A stretch of 64,000 nt of DNA from Alteromonas sp. V450 (GCF_001885075.1 NZ_MODU01000004.1:2294001-2358000); one strand, 5' to 3'; shown: positions 18,390-30,415, counted from the stretch's first letter. Notes: generated by a model from the letters alone, not told the origin. Made by a program: numbers and translations.

Positions 18390-18842
18390 TTATTGGCAGC
18401 GTGCGCAAACACACGCGACTTCTAGGTGAGGCGTAATGATCTCGCATTGGAAAGCTTGTGCTTGTTGAACAAGATGCTCATAAACGATGGGATCGACATT
18501 AGTTTCTTCAACTGCGCCGCACCGCACACAAATTAGAAATTGCGAATACCCATGGCGTTCACAACATTTAGCGCGAGCGCATCCAATATACTTATTATTA
18601 AGATTAAGTTTATGAATTAAATTTGCTTGAGACAGGAATTCAAGTACCCTGTAGATTGTCATTGGCTTGATGTTTTCGTCATACTTCTCAGCGTATAAAT
18701 CTTTTATTTCGTATGCCGACAGCGGAGAGGAGCCTTCTATTAAAATGTTAAGCACCTGCTTACGCTTCTGTGTTAAACGTAGTCCATCTATCGCACATTT
18801 GTCCTGAGCTATCACAAGTAAGTTTTGAAATCGTTGGTCCAT
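18390..18842 (-). CDS. zur: Fur-family zinc uptake regulator (Zur)
   Basis: The 150-aa Fur-family repressor has a winged-helix DNA-binding domain (RLTQKRKQVLNIL, LSAYEIKDLY, MTIYRVLEFL) and a dimerisation/metal domain. Structural-zinc cysteine pairs are C105/C108 (CVRC) and C146/C149 (CARC). CCERHGY near residue 94 supplies ligands of the regulatory site. The operator-like palindromes in the neighbourhood match the Zur consensus, which favours Zur over Fur. It heads a probable zur-dihydroorotase operon and has a palindrome 65 bases upstream, suggesting autoregulation. Confidence 0.9.
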   Translation of the reverse strand: MDQRFQNLLVIAQDKCAIDGLRLTQKRKQVLNILIEGSSPLSAYEIKDLYAEKYDENIKPMTIYRVLEFLSQANLIHKLNLNNKYIGCARAKCCERHGYSQFLICVRCGAVEETNVDPIVYEHLVQQAQAFQCEIITPHLEVACVCARCQ

Positions 18843-18905
18843 ACTGCCCTTTTAAAGCATTACAGATGCTCTACTCTGACGCTTTTCAATGTTTAAAACC
18901 ACTAT

Positions 18906-18921
18906 AGTTACAATATAACAT
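18906..18921. promoter_or_regulatory. Zur-box-like site upstream of zur
   Basis: GTTACAATATAACAT (18907-18921) differs by one base from the core of the perfect palindrome at 15804. The identical 15-mer recurs at 19273-19287. Its position 65 bases upstream of the zur start suggests autoregulation. Confidence 0.65.
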
Positions 18922-19251
18922 ATCACTTTTAAAAATATGCATCGAACGCTAACTTTTCTTTTTGCTCATATTTATTGATTATCCCTTTATTGGCGTGGCT
19001 ATCTTTACTGTAAGTGGTCACTCAATTCAAAACCGCACAGGCATATCGCTCTAGGAAAATCTCATGATTCGCTTACAGTGATAAGCTCAATTCTTTTCGC
19101 TTTGCGAAGCATGCAAAGCTTTCTTGACCTCTCTGCAAAGCGCGCTAACGCGAATCAGATAAACAGTCGCAAGTGAAATGAAAAATGTGTTGAAAAAGGA
19201 TACTGATAGAAAATGACTATCACGGATAAATAATTACATATTGTCGATAAC

Positions 19252-19264
19252 GTTATATTGTCCT
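19252..19264. promoter_or_regulatory. Degenerate second Zur-like site
   Basis: GTTATATTGT followed by CCT resembles the reverse complement of the 19273 site (11 of 13 positions). It lies just upstream of the clear site, so it may be an accessory operator. Confidence 0.35.
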
Positions 19265-19271
19265 CCACAAA

Positions 19272-19287
19272 GGTTACAATATAACAT
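19272..19287. promoter_or_regulatory. Zur-box-like site upstream of the NTF2-like gene
   Basis: GTTACAATATAACAT is identical to the 15-mer in front of zur and sits 26 bases before the ATG at 19314, a position suited to blocking transcription. Confidence 0.65.
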
Positions 19288-19313
19288 AACGCTCAATATA
19301 AGGAGTTAAATTA

Positions 19314-19778
19314 ATGTTTACAGATGAAATGGTACATACTGCACTTCAGACTTGGTGTGACAATGTCGTTGCCGTTGGAAAGGTACATGCGGAAGGCGGC
19401 GATGTGAAGGCTTTTGCTTCAGAAATTCTGTCGAATAATTACGATTACGATAACGGTAAGGTCCTATTCAAGCCAACGCTAACTTTTGGCTCTCAAACAT
19501 TTCGCTCTACCAAAGAAGGCGCACTATCTTACTTTGTTGGAGGAAACAGCGCTTACCCCAATGATAATGGCTTTAAGCTTAAGCCATGGGTGAAAGTTTG
19601 GTACAGCAAAGAAGACTACATCTTAAATGGTGATTTGGCTATCGTTCAATGTAACGTTCATTTTATTGGAGAAGATGACAGCCATATTTTTGTGAACAAA
19701 AGTTTTGTGTTCAAGCAGTGCGACGATGGAAAAATAAGAATTATTCTTCATCAGTCTTCACTTCCTTATCAGCCATAA
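19314..19778 (+). CDS. NTF2/SnoaL-like small protein, probable Zur-regulon member, function unknown
   Basis: The 154-aa protein has no signal peptide. The alternation of an N-terminal helix (ALQTWCDNVVAVGKVHAEGGD), a long central loop and C-terminal strands (DLAIVQCNVHFIGEDDSHIFVNKSFVFKQCDDGKIRIILHQSS) resembles the SnoaL/NTF2 cone fold. The last strand resembles CaMKII-association-domain-like bacterial proteins. Possible ligands (H129-type histidine, several aspartates, two cysteines) are visible, but no catalytic set is clear. AGGAG lies 8 bases before the ATG. A Zur-like palindrome immediately upstream places it with the zinc genes. It ends at a strong terminator. The fold call is inference. 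Confidence 0.75.
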   Translation: MFTDEMVHTALQTWCDNVVAVGKVHAEGGDVKAFASEILSNNYDYDNGKVLFKPTLTFGSQTFRSTKEGALSYFVGGNSAYPNDNGFKLKPWVKVWYSKEDYILNGDLAIVQCNVHFIGEDDSHIFVNKSFVFKQCDDGKIRIILHQSSLPYQP

Positions 19779-19800
19779 GCCTAGAGCACCCAACCTTGAA

Positions 19801-19837
19801 AAAACGAGGCACCAAAAAACTTGTGCCTCGTTTATTA
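19801..19837 (+). terminator. Rho-independent terminator
   Basis: ACGAGGCAC (19804-19812) pairs with GTGCCTCGT (19823-19831) across an A-rich loop, followed by TTATTA. It lies 22 bases after the NTF2-like gene. Confidence 0.75.
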
Positions 19838-19918
19838 AAAATAATTCCAGCACGAGTCTCATCATTACACTGAGTGCAACGGAGATAGGAACGGTGTCGC
19901 CTATCTCCTCTTGCGATA

Positions 19919-20575
19919 TCACATTGGCAATAATGTGCCCTCAACATAGCCCGAATAAACTGAGAGTATATGTGCATTTCTTTGAAATACGTTTACTGTA
20001 AAAGTTCCCTGTATCTCTTTATATTCATTAATGCTAAACGTTACATTAATCTTTTTATAGGCACCTTCTGACGCATCACAGTTACACAGCGACACGGTTT
20101 TTATTTGATAATCGGCCTCACTGGTTGCAGATAAACGTCCTAAAGCAAGCGTCGAACTATCCATCAGAAATTTAACCTCTAAATCGGCGTTTACGCTCAT
20201 CAAAAACAATTCACTATCATTTCGATCCAGTCTAGACAACGTTAATACCCATATACCTTGATAGTCAGCAGGCCAATCAGTACTTGCTTCTTCTGAAGAG
20301 GACACCTCAAAACGAGGAACAAGTGGAGCGACTGGAAAACGCCTAGGAGGCCACATATCTACAGGGGTGCCATTTGTAGAGCGCTTCGCTAAGTCAGCCG
20401 ATGGTATTGGCGTATTTTGAACTCGCCTATTTGTGAAAAGAGAAAATGGCGAACTTTGAGCACCAAACGTTTTAGTATCATGCCCATTAGCCGGTGCGTC
20501 CGTTGCAGCATCTAGTCCATTGGCAAGAAAGGTGAAGAGTATGACTATACCGATTTTCAACGTCGATTTGTCCAT
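19919..20575 (-). CDS. Exported hypothetical protein
   Basis: The 218-aa protein has an N-terminal signal peptide (KIGIVILFTFLANGLDA). A proline/serine-rich low-complexity segment follows, then a compact C-terminal region beginning WPADYQGIWVLTLSRLD with predicted beta strands and two closely spaced cysteines (SLCNCDAS). It could be a small lipocalin-like or beta-sandwich domain, but I do not recognise the family. The frame opens at 20590; the ATG at 20575 is preferred because GGAG lies nine bases ahead. It stands between the zinc island and the CadC-like regulator. Confidence 0.65.
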   Translation of the reverse strand: MDKSTLKIGIVILFTFLANGLDAATDAPANGHDTKTFGAQSSPFSLFTNRRVQNTPIPSADLAKRSTNGTPVDMWPPRRFPVAPLVPRFEVSSSEEASTDWPADYQGIWVLTLSRLDRNDSELFLMSVNADLEVKFLMDSSTLALGRLSATSEADYQIKTVSLCNCDASEGAYKKINVTFSINEYKEIQGTFTVNVFQRNAHILSVYSGYVEGTLLPM

Positions 20576-20834
20576 GGTCGTTTGCTCCATTATTTACATG
20601 TTGTCGTTAACATCAAAAAGTGGAACTAAATATCGTTTAATTACCCATGATAAACCGGAAGTATTTCTGAAATTTTTGTGATTAATATATTCAAATCATA
20701 TTCGAGCACCTGTTCCAGCTCACTAAATACACGATCTTCTGCACCTAATCTTACTACAGTAAATTAGCGTTTGACGCATCACGGCACCAGTCGATTTTAC
20801 GGGAGGGCAAAGGAGTCTAGAAACTGATTTCCGC

Positions 20835-23111
20835 TCAAAATTCCCACGCTAACTCTCGGTTCATTTTAGAAAGCTTGTGTGTATATTTCGCTTCTAAGTC
20901 AAGAAACCGGCTGTCCTCACGTAATGTTGAAAAAGCAGGGCTTTGAAAGTAAGGATAATATCGTCCGATAGCCATCACGTCGTTACCGTCAACAAGCAAT
21001 GTTAGAAGTGATATAGCACGTTCACTGTTTCCTAGTAGCGCGTGGTACTCCGCGCTAAAAGCGATAGGCATCACTTTCTCCTTAAACATCGACTCAACCT
21101 TATTAGAAATCTCTTCGGAAGACAGTATGGCGTCACCCTGTTGTTCAAAATAAATGGCAGTTAATAAGTTAAGCGATGCTATATTTGAGAACCCACCCCC
21201 GTTTAATTCTCCTTCGAGTATACGCTCATACGTTGCTTTATACTTTTCCAAAAGGTGGACTGGCATTATTAAAAGTGCTTGCCCAACCATTGACCTAATA
21301 TAAGATGAACTAAGGTGAGCATCTTCTAAGCCAGATAAATGCAGTGATAACCCGGCAACATCCTTCTCATATATTGCTTTAGCAAATGTAACATGGAAAC
21401 AATCGACCTTTGTTAGAGCTGGCAACGTTCCCTTTTCTTCGCACAAAGAAAATAAACGTATGATCTCGTCTTTTCTGTTAGCTACAACCAAAACACTCAG
21501 ATCAAGCATGAGCGTTTTGGTTAACGGGTTACTTGCTCGTTCTTGCTTGGCCCAGTCCAACGTCTGTTGATACTGACCTGATAATGTGCTCGCCAACGCC
21601 TCCATCCATGCTGTTGTGGGGTCTTGTGGCGCTATTTCTCTCATTTTCGCAAATATTGAATGAGCATTTTTTTCTTCTCCAAGCAGTAAGTTGACAAACG
21701 CAAGCCCACCATAAAGTCTATAGGAAAGAGGGTGAGTGCCTATCCCTTCTCTCGCTATAGCAAGTGCTTTCTCATATTGATGGTGGATAGTCAGTAAGTA
21801 GGTATAATTGAAATAAAAGTTAAAACTTTTCTCACCTAACATTTTAGCTTCGGAAAAATGCGCTAATGCCTTTTGTATATTGCCTCTTGTCGGATCGCTC
21901 ATGAGGGGCATGTGCAGCATTCCTTCAAAAAAAGATAGCGTGCTACTCGAGATCCCAATTGCTCGGCTTTGCTTCAGGAAGACTTTGGCAGCGTTGACTA
22001 CCGCATCTTGCTCTTTTCCTGATGTTAAGTTCATCATCTCGAGATAATTGCTTGTGATCGACTCGACTATTAGCTGGCTCTTGGGCGACTGAGCATTCGC
22101 CCTTACAAGATAATCCTGAGCCTTTTGAAGGGCTTCAAGATTGTAATTCTGGGTAAGGATATCCATTGCTAACAGATAAAGTCGATAAGCTTCTTCAGAT
22201 TGAGGGCTAGGCGCAATCAGCTTGTGCTCAATACCTAAATGTGCAGTTATACTCATAACCAAGTCATTCACTGCATGTTGCATATTCAGTGGCTCTACTG
22301 TTTTGCTATTGGAAAAAAGCGTAAACCCCGAATCTACTTCAACGAGTCTGTAGGTTACGCTATGCTCGTTACCCTCACGTCTAACAGCCCCTTCAAGAAT
22401 AAGGTCGACTGGTAACAAGCTTTGAATTTCTTTAAGGCTATGTTTATTGGTTCTAAAATAAGCACTCGACGTTCGACTCGCTACTTTGAAATTGTCAACG
22501 TGTGACAAATGCGTGAGAGCTAACTCAAGTAGGCCGTTTGCTAAGGTACGTTCATCTTTGCTGTCACTGTCTGTCACGTCAAAAGGAATGACAAGTACTC
22601 GATATTCCTTCTGAGAATTGTCACCAAGGCCACTGAAAAATACTGTAACGACTGCTATCAACACAGTTGCAAGGATGAGCAAATGAACAATCGGAGAACG
22701 TTTTTTCACACTGTGAGCTTGAACAGATTGTGTGGCCGGTAATTCAGAAGGTGCTTCGACAGCAGGGCTTTGTACCTGACAAACTTCTGTCAATAGTGAT
22801 AACTCAAGCCGATAACCTCGTTTAGGAACGGTTGTAATTATCTTCTTATTAGTATCCAGCAGCCTAGAAAGTGATTTTCGAAGTTCTGAGATGGCGCGAG
22901 ACAGTGATTCATCACCACCAAACCTGTCCGCCCACACAGAGTCCAACAACTGCTCTCTCGTCACCACTCCCCCGTTTCCTTGATGTAAGGTGCAGAATAC
23001 TTCCATAACTTTTGGTGAAAGCTTCTCGGTTCGGGCTTGGAAATGAAGTGTATTAGCTAAGGGGTCTATTGATAATGCAGCAATACAAAATTGACGATTT
23101 AGGTCATTCAT
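20835..23111 (-). CDS. CadC/ToxR-like membrane transcription regulator with TPR-type sensor region
   Basis: The 758-aa protein starts with an OmpR/PhoB-type winged helix (about residues 10-105: LSPKVMEVF, VVTREQLLDSVWADRFGGDESLSRAISELRKSL, TVPKRGYRL). One transmembrane helix follows (about 143-165, HLLILATVLIAVVTVFF). The next part resembles the FlgO-like domain common in these regulators (VLVIPFDVTDSDS.., LILEGAVRREGNEH). The long C-terminal region consists of helical TPR-like repeats. The topology implies a periplasmic sensor driving a cytoplasmic DNA-binding domain. It is divergent from the DUF885 gene at 23394, a likely target. Confidence 0.88.
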   Translation of the reverse strand: MNDLNRQFCIAALSIDPLANTLHFQARTEKLSPKVMEVFCTLHQGNGGVVTREQLLDSVWADRFGGDESLSRAISELRKSLSRLLDTNKKIITTVPKRGYRLELSLLTEVCQVQSPAVEAPSELPATQSVQAHSVKKRSPIVHLLILATVLIAVVTVFFSGLGDNSQKEYRVLVIPFDVTDSDSKDERTLANGLLELALTHLSHVDNFKVASRTSSAYFRTNKHSLKEIQSLLPVDLILEGAVRREGNEHSVTYRLVEVDSGFTLFSNSKTVEPLNMQHAVNDLVMSITAHLGIEHKLIAPSPQSEEAYRLYLLAMDILTQNYNLEALQKAQDYLVRANAQSPKSQLIVESITSNYLEMMNLTSGKEQDAVVNAAKVFLKQSRAIGISSSTLSFFEGMLHMPLMSDPTRGNIQKALAHFSEAKMLGEKSFNFYFNYTYLLTIHHQYEKALAIAREGIGTHPLSYRLYGGLAFVNLLLGEEKNAHSIFAKMREIAPQDPTTAWMEALASTLSGQYQQTLDWAKQERASNPLTKTLMLDLSVLVVANRKDEIIRLFSLCEEKGTLPALTKVDCFHVTFAKAIYEKDVAGLSLHLSGLEDAHLSSSYIRSMVGQALLIMPVHLLEKYKATYERILEGELNGGGFSNIASLNLLTAIYFEQQGDAILSSEEISNKVESMFKEKVMPIAFSAEYHALLGNSERAISLLTLLVDGNDVMAIGRYYPYFQSPAFSTLREDSRFLDLEAKYTHKLSKMNRELAWEF

Positions 23112-23393
23112 CCTTGAGGCGTAGCGTTTTGTTTAATTAATACTAAAGTAGCAACGGCGAGAGAGTGAGACAACTACACAAAAGTCTAAAAAGTCTGTGT
23201 CTGCGCGCCCCCCTGTTCCTTTCATTCTTCTTCGTAAACTTTCGATTTCCTGAAATTACGCGCTTTAGACACCTCATAAAACGACTCTGGCAACCTCAAT
23301 ATTCAATTATATTTCAAGTTTTTTTCAAGCATTAGGCTTTTGAAATATATAAGCTTTCGCCAGCTTTCTATACATTTTCTAACAGAGGAAAAA

Positions 23394-25169
23394 ATGAAAA
23401 AAGTCATATTGTGGTTATCTAGCGTAATAGCGTTGGCTGTTGTCGGGTTGAGTATTTTCATAACTTACCAATGGCATACTGATAAGCCGTTATCCATGAG
23501 AGTGCTTTTGGATAGAGAAGTATTAAAACTAATGCTTTCAAGCCCTCAAATGAAAACGACTCTTGGATTGCACCATTTAGGGATTGATAAACATAATTAT
23601 ATCCTTGATAACGGTGACAAATTAACTATTATCGAGAAGCTCCCTGATCTTGCTTCTATCAAATCGACAGTTTCACAATATCGTGATCTGACAGGTCAAG
23701 AAAAAATAACGCAAGACGCTGTCATTCATTTTCTTGATAGCCTTCAGGCACTTCAGCCTTACCAGTATCATAATTATCCTCTAGATACATTTGGTGGGTT
23801 ACATAGTCGTTTTCCTGAATTTATGACCAATGGCCACCCTATTGAAAGTGAGGATGATATAGAAAGTTATATAGCACGCCTTAGAGATAGTGCTCGTTAT
23901 TTTGAGGATGTAATAAAGGGGATTCGTCAAAGAGAAAGCTTGGGCATTGTTCCGCCACGCATAGTTATCGAAAATGTGTTGAGGCAACTTTCTAAATTTA
24001 TAGCACCAAAGGTTGAAGATAATACATTGTTGACATCACTAAACACTAAAATGCTAGCGCTAGATGAAGTGGGGCACAATGACAAATTAGCATTCTACCG
24101 GCAAGCTAAAGCCGTTATCTCTGACTACGTTTACCCCAGTTACCAGAGAATGATAGCGTTATATGAGGAACTGCAAGAAGTAACACCTGATGGCATTGGC
24201 TATTGGCGTTTACCAGATGGAGAAAGAGCGTATGAGGCCTATTTACGATTTTTCACTACGTTAGATACAACGCCAAGCGATGTTTTTACCATTGGCGAGA
24301 TTGAAGTTACTCGAATCCAAAAACAAATGCTCGACATTCTCGCTAAAGATTTTGGTTTCCAGCAAATGACGTTCGCTCAAGCTATGAATTCTTTCTTACT
24401 AAATGACGAGCTTTACTTTAAAGACTCACCAGAAGGACGACAGGCATTACTGGATGAAATGCACGCTCAAAACGAAAAAATGAGAGCGATGTTACCACAG
24501 TTATTTTCTCAACCTGACGTGCCCGATTTACAGTTTATTCGAAGCCCACTGCTTACTGAGGAAAATGACTCCCTAGCCCGGTATAACAACAATTCAGTTT
24601 TGGTAAATTTAAGTGATATGAGGGCGCTACCTAAAAGCAGTTTGCCTGTATTAACCTTTCATGAGGGGATCCCCGGTCATCATTATCAAAAAAACGTGAC
24701 TAGCGAGCTAGCAGGGCTACCCTATATCATTTCACAAACACCTTTCGGCTCCTATATGGAAGGATGGGGAATGTACGCCGAACAGCTTGGTTACGAGCTT
24801 GGGCTTTATGAAACGCCAGAAGAAGTGCTTTCCTATCTTCACTACGACCTATTAAGAAGCGCAAGAATGGTTATAGATACAGGTATCCATATAAAGCGAT
24901 GGTCTCGTGAGAAAGCAGTTGCGTATCTGATGACTGAAGTTGCACTAAGTCAAAACGAAGCCGAAATTGAAGTAGATAGAGCTATCGTTGTACCTGGTTC
25001 TGGGCCAATGTACAAATTGGGCCAACTCAAAATATTGGCGTTGCGTGAGCAAACGAAAGCCAGACTAGGCGATAAATTTTCGCTGAAGCATTTCCACGAC
25101 CGAGTGTTAGAAAATGGCGCCTTACCGCTTCCCTTACTTGAAGATTTATTGTCTGAGACGGGATTGTAA
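23394..25169 (+). CDS. DUF885 family metallopeptidase-like protein, membrane-anchored or exported
   Basis: The 591-aa protein starts with a hydrophobic segment (VILWLSSVIALAVVGLSIFITYQW), a signal peptide or anchor. The body is the DUF885 all-helical fold, with the gluzincin motif HEGIPGHH at residues 423-430 and the third-ligand region MEGWGMYAEQLGYELG about 30 residues later. Such proteins are presumed zinc peptidases; the substrate is unknown. The longest frame opens at 23340, but the ATG at 23394 follows AGAGGAAAAA with good spacing and gives a proper signal sequence. A second family member lies at 28571. Confidence 0.88.
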   Translation: MKKVILWLSSVIALAVVGLSIFITYQWHTDKPLSMRVLLDREVLKLMLSSPQMKTTLGLHHLGIDKHNYILDNGDKLTIIEKLPDLASIKSTVSQYRDLTGQEKITQDAVIHFLDSLQALQPYQYHNYPLDTFGGLHSRFPEFMTNGHPIESEDDIESYIARLRDSARYFEDVIKGIRQRESLGIVPPRIVIENVLRQLSKFIAPKVEDNTLLTSLNTKMLALDEVGHNDKLAFYRQAKAVISDYVYPSYQRMIALYEELQEVTPDGIGYWRLPDGERAYEAYLRFFTTLDTTPSDVFTIGEIEVTRIQKQMLDILAKDFGFQQMTFAQAMNSFLLNDELYFKDSPEGRQALLDEMHAQNEKMRAMLPQLFSQPDVPDLQFIRSPLLTEENDSLARYNNNSVLVNLSDMRALPKSSLPVLTFHEGIPGHHYQKNVTSELAGLPYIISQTPFGSYMEGWGMYAEQLGYELGLYETPEEVLSYLHYDLLRSARMVIDTGIHIKRWSREKAVAYLMTEVALSQNEAEIEVDRAIVVPGSGPMYKLGQLKILALREQTKARLGDKFSLKHFHDRVLENGALPLPLLEDLLSETGL

Positions 25170-25388
25170 AAATAGTAAGCCGTATTCTTTCGTGCTGCTT
25201 TAACATCTAAAGCGGCATCCTGCTAGCTAATACCTGAACAGGAATTAAACAGACCTAAGCAACACCCCTTAATCTTTAACCTTTAACGCATTACGACCAA
25301 AAATATCAAATTTCAATTTTTTTCAGTTTTAAGTTGCTAGTTCAAAATAACTCTTTCTAAACAACAATTCACACATGGAAAATAAACT

Positions 25389-25883
25389 ATGAAAAATTGG
25401 TTTGTGCTTTGTTTTATTACACTGCAGTTTAGCGTGTTTAGTTCCCTCTCCTTTTCACAAGAAGACACAAAAGGCATTGCCTTATCGAGTGATGAGTGGC
25501 AAGCGTACCTTCCCAATCTTGCCCCCGAGAAAAGTAACATTACTGACTATTCAATGATGTATTTTTTAGACGTTGAGGTTGGACAAGAAGACACGTTTAA
25601 GGAATTAGTTATGAAGTACTTCATAGAAGGCTCTAAGCTAGCCGGCGTGTCGATTCCTACGCTTTATGCTATGACAACTGGCGAATATAGTTTCATGGTG
25701 ACTTACCCTACCAATAATCCAGTAGAGGAGTTCAAGTTTTCTAGAACAGCTGAAGGCACTAAGTTCATGAAATCGCAAGCGGAACATTATTCAAAAGAAA
25801 ATATAAAGAGTGGTTTTGACAAATTCTATTCTCTTGTAAGGCGCAGTAACAAAATTATCATTGGTAAGGTTGCACCTTACTAA
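25389..25883 (+). CDS. Exported hypothetical protein
   Basis: The 164-aa protein has a signal peptide (MKNWFVLCFITLQFSVFSSLSFS, cleavage before QED). The mature domain of about 140 residues alternates strands and helices (YFLDVEVGQEDTFKELVMKYF, EYSFMVTYPTNN, SLVRRSNKIIIGKVAPY), suggesting a ferredoxin-like alpha/beta sandwich, possibly a dimeric alpha-beta barrel. I do not recognise a family. A short space and the same direction place it after the DUF885 gene. Two hairpins end the transcript. Confidence 0.65.
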   Translation: MKNWFVLCFITLQFSVFSSLSFSQEDTKGIALSSDEWQAYLPNLAPEKSNITDYSMMYFLDVEVGQEDTFKELVMKYFIEGSKLAGVSIPTLYAMTTGEYSFMVTYPTNNPVEEFKFSRTAEGTKFMKSQAEHYSKENIKSGFDKFYSLVRRSNKIIIGKVAPY

Positions 25884-25891
25884 CGACGCCA

Positions 25892-25963
25892 GTTGAGGGA
25901 GACCGTTCCCTGACTCCCTTTTTCGGTTGCCAGACTATCTCGTAGTTCTGGCAACTTTTTTAA
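25892..25963 (+). terminator. Double hairpin terminator
   Basis: GAGGGAG near 25895 pairs with CTCCC followed by TTTTT. GTTGCCAGA (25926-25934) then pairs with TCTGGCAAC (25947-25955), followed by TTTTTT. The second hairpin is the stronger. Confidence 0.8.
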
Positions 25964-25996
25964 TTAATGTTAGCATCAAGCAAATTGAAAAAATGA

Positions 25997-28362
<2,366 letters not shown>

Positions 28363-28460
28363 TTTATTCTCCCTAAAATTTCGTAACCATCGTTCACGTA
28401 TACCAATTATTACTCTAGTGAAGCTTTTGAACAATATCACTGCCATTAGTCGCAAAATGA

Positions 28461-28497
28461 AAAAAGCCAGTAATACTGAATATTACTGGCTTTTCAT
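28461..28497. terminator. Strong hairpin upstream of the VOC gene
   Basis: GCCAGTAATA (28466-28475) pairs perfectly with TATTACTGGC (28481-28490), flanked by AAAAA and TTTT. It lies between the VOC gene start and the end of the DUF885 gene at 28571. It may serve as the terminator for that minus-strand gene. Confidence 0.75.
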
Positions 28498-28570
28498 CAT
28501 ATATAGGCTTTTTACTGTTCTTAACCTAACGCTGATTGCGCTGTAAAAAGTTTAAAAAAGGTATTACTCC

Positions 28571-30415
28571 TTAACTTTTTTGACTAGCGATCCAGAGATC
28601 AATTTTCTGCTCAAGAATAGCAAGTGGAATGCCGCCCGTGTTTAACACTTGTGCGTGGAACTCACGGATATCGAAATCATCACCTAATGCCTTCTCTGCG
28701 CGCGCGCGCAATTCTTGAATTTTAAGCGCCCCCACTTTGTAAGATAGCGCTTGCGACGGGATCGCAATATAACGCTCTACCTCCGCCACAACTTCTGTGC
28801 GGGTCATGCCTGAATTTTCAAGCATAAAATCAATGGCTTGCTCTCGGGTCCAACCTTTCGCGTGAATACCAGTATCTACCACCAAGCGCATGGCGCGAAG
28901 TTGTTCATCTTGTAGCGTGCCATAACGATTCCATGGATCGTCAAAGAACCCCATTTCATACCCTAGCGTTTCAGAATACAGCGCCCAACCTTCACCAAAG
29001 GCAGGTAAGAAACTAAAGCGCATGAACGACGGCAGTGCTTCATTTTCTTGCGCTAAACTAACTTGGAAGTGGTGACCAGGAGCACCTTCGTGAAGGTACA
29101 AAGTAACATTGCCGGTCGTTAAGCGGCTGGGCAAGTCATACGCGTTAAAGTAGAAAATACCTGGACGAGAGCCATCTGGCGTGCCCGGCTGATATGAGCC
29201 ACCTGCACTAAACTGCTCAATAGCAGGGTCGTAAGGTTTTATTTCTAACTCTGACTTAGGCAGAAGTGAAAAATATTCACCAATTTTCTTATCTACTTCT
29301 TGCCCTATGTCGTAATAAGTTTGCGTCAGCGATTCACGACTTGTAGGCTTAAATTGCGGATCGGTACGAACGTAGTCAAAAAATGCATTCAGCGAGCCTT
29401 TAAAACTCACCTCATCTTTAATCTCAAGCATACCATTTTTAATACGCTTAACTTCTTTTAACCCCAAATTATGTAGCTCATCTGGTGTCATTGATAAGGT
29501 TGTCGAGTCTTCTACCATCATCTGATAAAGTTTTGCACCACCTTTCATTTGGCTTAAACCTACGCTTTCGCGAGCGACGGGTAGGTACTCATCTCGCAGA
29601 AAATCGCGCAGCTGAGCGGTAGCGCTATAAATATCTTGAACGGTTTGCTCGTATTGTTCAGTCAGGCGCTTTCTATCTTTTTGAGAAAAGCTTTCAGGAA
29701 AAATTTCAATAGGCCCCCAGAATTGTGAGTCTTTTACGGGTATAGCTAACTGCGTATCAAATTGTTTAACAACTCTATCAATGGTGAGCTTCGTTTCTAA
29801 AACACCGCTTTGCATACCTTCACGAAACTTGTCAATCGCACGCTTGAGTATCGCTATATAGTCTTGATGTCGAGATAAATTGTTTTCATAATCCTTTACC
29901 GTATTAAAAGGTGCAGCCCCTTTACCACTTGCAAAAGTAGGATAGAAAGTATGAAAACCACTGAAATGATTAAAGGGACGAACCTCCGTAAGCGCTGCAA
30001 TCTCATTTGTCGCCATTGCCAACGAACGTTCTTCGTTATATTTGAATACGTCGTACGCTAATTTGTCTGTGTCGTTTAATTTGCTTCTGTCAATGTGCTT
30101 GAGCTCAGACAAGTTGAGTTGTGTGGCTGTTCTTTTTGCTAAAAAGTGTGAATCGGTAAAAAAGTCCCCCATTCGATCGGCATAACGCATATCGCCGCGG
30201 AAGATGGCCCATATCGGGCTAAGAGCAATATCTCTCTCATCAGCTTCTGCAAACAAGGTAAACAGCTTCTCGTGTTCTGATTCACTATGCTTGCTAATCA
30301 CATTTTGTGACGACACAGCCTCACTGATTGCTCCGTGCTCATGAGCTACTACTACATTCAAGCCGAGACCTGCAGCTACGGCACTGCTAATTAACAGCGC
30401 TTTAAATATTTTCAT
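28571..30415 (-). CDS. DUF885 family exported metallopeptidase-like protein
   Basis: The 614-aa protein has a signal peptide (ALLISSAVAAGLGLNVVVA, cleavage near VVVA-HEH). The gluzincin motif HEGAPGHH is at residues 442-449, and FGEGWALYSETLGYEMG follows as the helix with the third ligand. The surrounding helices match DUF885, including RLVVDTGIHAKGWTREQA and EVERYIAIPSQALSYKVG. It is longer than, but clearly related to, the protein at 23394. Expected role: periplasmic zinc peptidase of unknown specificity. Confidence 0.9.
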   Translation of the reverse strand: MKIFKALLISSAVAAGLGLNVVVAHEHGAISEAVSSQNVISKHSESEHEKLFTLFAEADERDIALSPIWAIFRGDMRYADRMGDFFTDSHFLAKRTATQLNLSELKHIDRSKLNDTDKLAYDVFKYNEERSLAMATNEIAALTEVRPFNHFSGFHTFYPTFASGKGAAPFNTVKDYENNLSRHQDYIAILKRAIDKFREGMQSGVLETKLTIDRVVKQFDTQLAIPVKDSQFWGPIEIFPESFSQKDRKRLTEQYEQTVQDIYSATAQLRDFLRDEYLPVARESVGLSQMKGGAKLYQMMVEDSTTLSMTPDELHNLGLKEVKRIKNGMLEIKDEVSFKGSLNAFFDYVRTDPQFKPTSRESLTQTYYDIGQEVDKKIGEYFSLLPKSELEIKPYDPAIEQFSAGGSYQPGTPDGSRPGIFYFNAYDLPSRLTTGNVTLYLHEGAPGHHFQVSLAQENEALPSFMRFSFLPAFGEGWALYSETLGYEMGFFDDPWNRYGTLQDEQLRAMRLVVDTGIHAKGWTREQAIDFMLENSGMTRTEVVAEVERYIAIPSQALSYKVGALKIQELRARAEKALGDDFDIREFHAQVLNTGGIPLAILEQKIDLWIASQKS

